From: Actinomycetes bacterium
Lineage (GTDB): Bacteria; Actinomycetota; Actinomycetes; Propionibacteriales; Propionibacteriaceae
Reading direction: 5' to 3'
DNA length: 6,946 nucleotides
Assembly (NCBI GenBank): GCA_023412435.1
Contig: JAEYNS010000376.1
Span: 1 to 6,946, forward strand
Of the stretch, positions 6,137 to 6,946 are shown piece by piece. Every line of letters starts with the position of its first letter. Positions within the stretch are counted from its first letter, which is position 1. The notes beneath the pieces are model-generated. The model had not been told where the DNA came from and did no database searches. It was given only the letters and a program-made list of their open reading frames with translations. The position numbers and the translations under genes are program-made.

Positions 6137-6946
6137 ATGCTGTGCGCCATGGTCTCGGGACGGGCGACTCCGCCGGCCAGCCGCGCCCTGTCGGTAGCGG
6201 CCGCCTGGGTGGTGATGCTGGCGGCTTCGGCGCTGCCGCTGATCCTGGTCCGGGAACTCGGGTTCGCGCCGCCCGCCGCGGTCCGTCCGGCACAGGCGGC
6301 CGTCCTCGTGCTGGGGCTGGCGGCGAGCTGGCTGGTCACGGCGCTGCGTCCGCTGCGGCTCGTGGTGGCGATCTTCCTCGTCGTCCACGTGGCCGAGTGG
6401 CTGGTGTTCGAGGTCGGTGCCCCACCGCTCTCCGCGGCGCTCGGCGGGGACGGGTTCGTGGCGGGGATGCTCGCCGTCCAGCTGCCGCGGCTCGCGCTCG
6501 CCCTGGTCGTGATCGCGGCCGCGCTGCCGCTGCTGGGCGAGAGGCGGGGCTTCTTCCTGACCAGAGGCGACCTGGCGGCGACCGCGTCCCCGATCCGCGG
6601 CATCGGCGTGATGAGGCCGACGCGGTGGAACCTCCTCGCTCCCGTCCTGACGCTGTGCCTGGCGGGTGGCACGCTCGCCTTCCTGGTGATCGCGGGAGGG
6701 GCGCCGCTGGCCAGGCTTGCCGCCGCTGCGCCGCTGCTGCCGTTCGTGCTGGTGTTCGCCGCGATCAACGCCTTCGGCGAGGAGGTCACCTACCGGGCGC
6801 CCCAGCTGGCCGCACTGCAGCCGGTCGTGGGCGCCACGCACGGCCTGCTGATCACCGCTGCCTACTTCGGGATCGCCCACTACTACGGCGTTCCCTACGG
6901 GATCGTGGGCGTCGTCATGTCGGCGGCGCTCGGCTGGCTGCTCGGC
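6137..6946 (+). CDS. CPBP-family intramembrane protease (Abi/CAAX type), truncated by window edge
   Basis: The visible 270 residues are strongly hydrophobic, with about seven membrane segments, and continue past the right edge. The CPBP signature is present: FGEEVTYRAP with Glu215, Glu216 and Arg220 (EExxxR), and YFGIAHYYG with Phe244 and His248 (FxxxH). These are the glutamate and histidine residues of the proposed active site in the membrane; the later third motif is beyond the window. Family members include CAAX prenyl endopeptidase relatives, bacteriocin-immunity proteins and protein-processing proteases; the substrate cannot be told. Start choice is uncertain: ATG at 6137 is taken, with in-frame ATG at 6149 and GTG at 6095 (GAGG ten bases upstream) as alternatives. 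It follows the DUF559 gene by 12-65 bases with no terminator between, so co-transcription is plausible. Confidence 0.85.
   Translation, partial: MLCAMVSGRATPPASRALSVAAAWVVMLAASALPLILVRELGFAPPAAVRPAQAAVLVLGLAASWLVTALRPLRLVVAIFLVVHVAEWLVFEVGAPPLSAALGGDGFVAGMLAVQLPRLALALVVIAAALPLLGERRGFFLTRGDLAATASPIRGIGVMRPTRWNLLAPVLTLCLAGGTLAFLVIAGGAPLARLAAAAPLLPFVLVFAAINAFGEEVTYRAPQLAALQPVVGATHGLLITAAYFGIAHYYGVPYGIVGVVMSAALGWLLG

Noticed and set aside
5984..6880. Minus-strand open frames opposite the CPBP gene
   Set aside because: Composition is Arg/Gln/His- or Ala/Ser-rich with no motifs, whereas the plus strand encodes a clear multi-pass membrane protein with EExxxR and FxxxH.

Overview
The window is very GC-rich and its reading frames have the G/C-biased third positions of a high-GC actinomycete. 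A PurA of actinobacterial type, weak or atypical promoters, ATGA gene overlaps and a DUF559-type endonuclease gene fit this. The genus cannot be named from this stretch alone. Five genes are certain or nearly so, and a sixth is clear in family but cut by the right edge. The first and last genes are both truncated by the window.

Left half (1-3316, minus strand, read right to left): a compact three-gene operon. It encodes a membrane family-2 glycosyltransferase of the cellulose/curdlan/mixed-linkage glucan synthase type (3316-1658), a short single-pass membrane-fusion (HlyD-like) protein (1661-927), and a lipoprotein whose visible part matches the N-terminal domain of GH81 endo-beta-1,3-glucanases (930 to beyond the left edge). 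Both junctions are 4-base ATGA overlaps, so the genes are almost certainly co-transcribed and translationally coupled. The combination reads as a secreted beta-glucan system: a synthase that polymerises and extrudes the chain, an envelope accessory protein, and a surface hydrolase that trims the product. The GH81 partner suggests that the product contains beta-1,3 linkages. This is the most interesting content of the window.

Centre (3317-4959): a 359-base gap holds a possible promoter and leader hairpins for the glucan operon and a GC-rich hairpin just after purA. It is followed by a complete purA (4959-3676, minus strand), adenylosuccinate synthase, a housekeeping gene with a strong ribosome binding site.

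Right (4960-6946): a divergent intergenic region carries a purA -10 candidate, a stem-loop at the likely 5' end of the purA mRNA, one perfect and one near-perfect DnaA-box-like nonamer 29 bases apart in the same orientation, and a 14-base perfect palindrome between them. Two plus-strand genes follow: a DUF559 putative endonuclease with an AbiEi-like N-terminal region (5232-6083), and a CPBP-family intramembrane protease (about 6137 to beyond the right edge). No rRNA, tRNA, CRISPR array or insertion sequence was seen.
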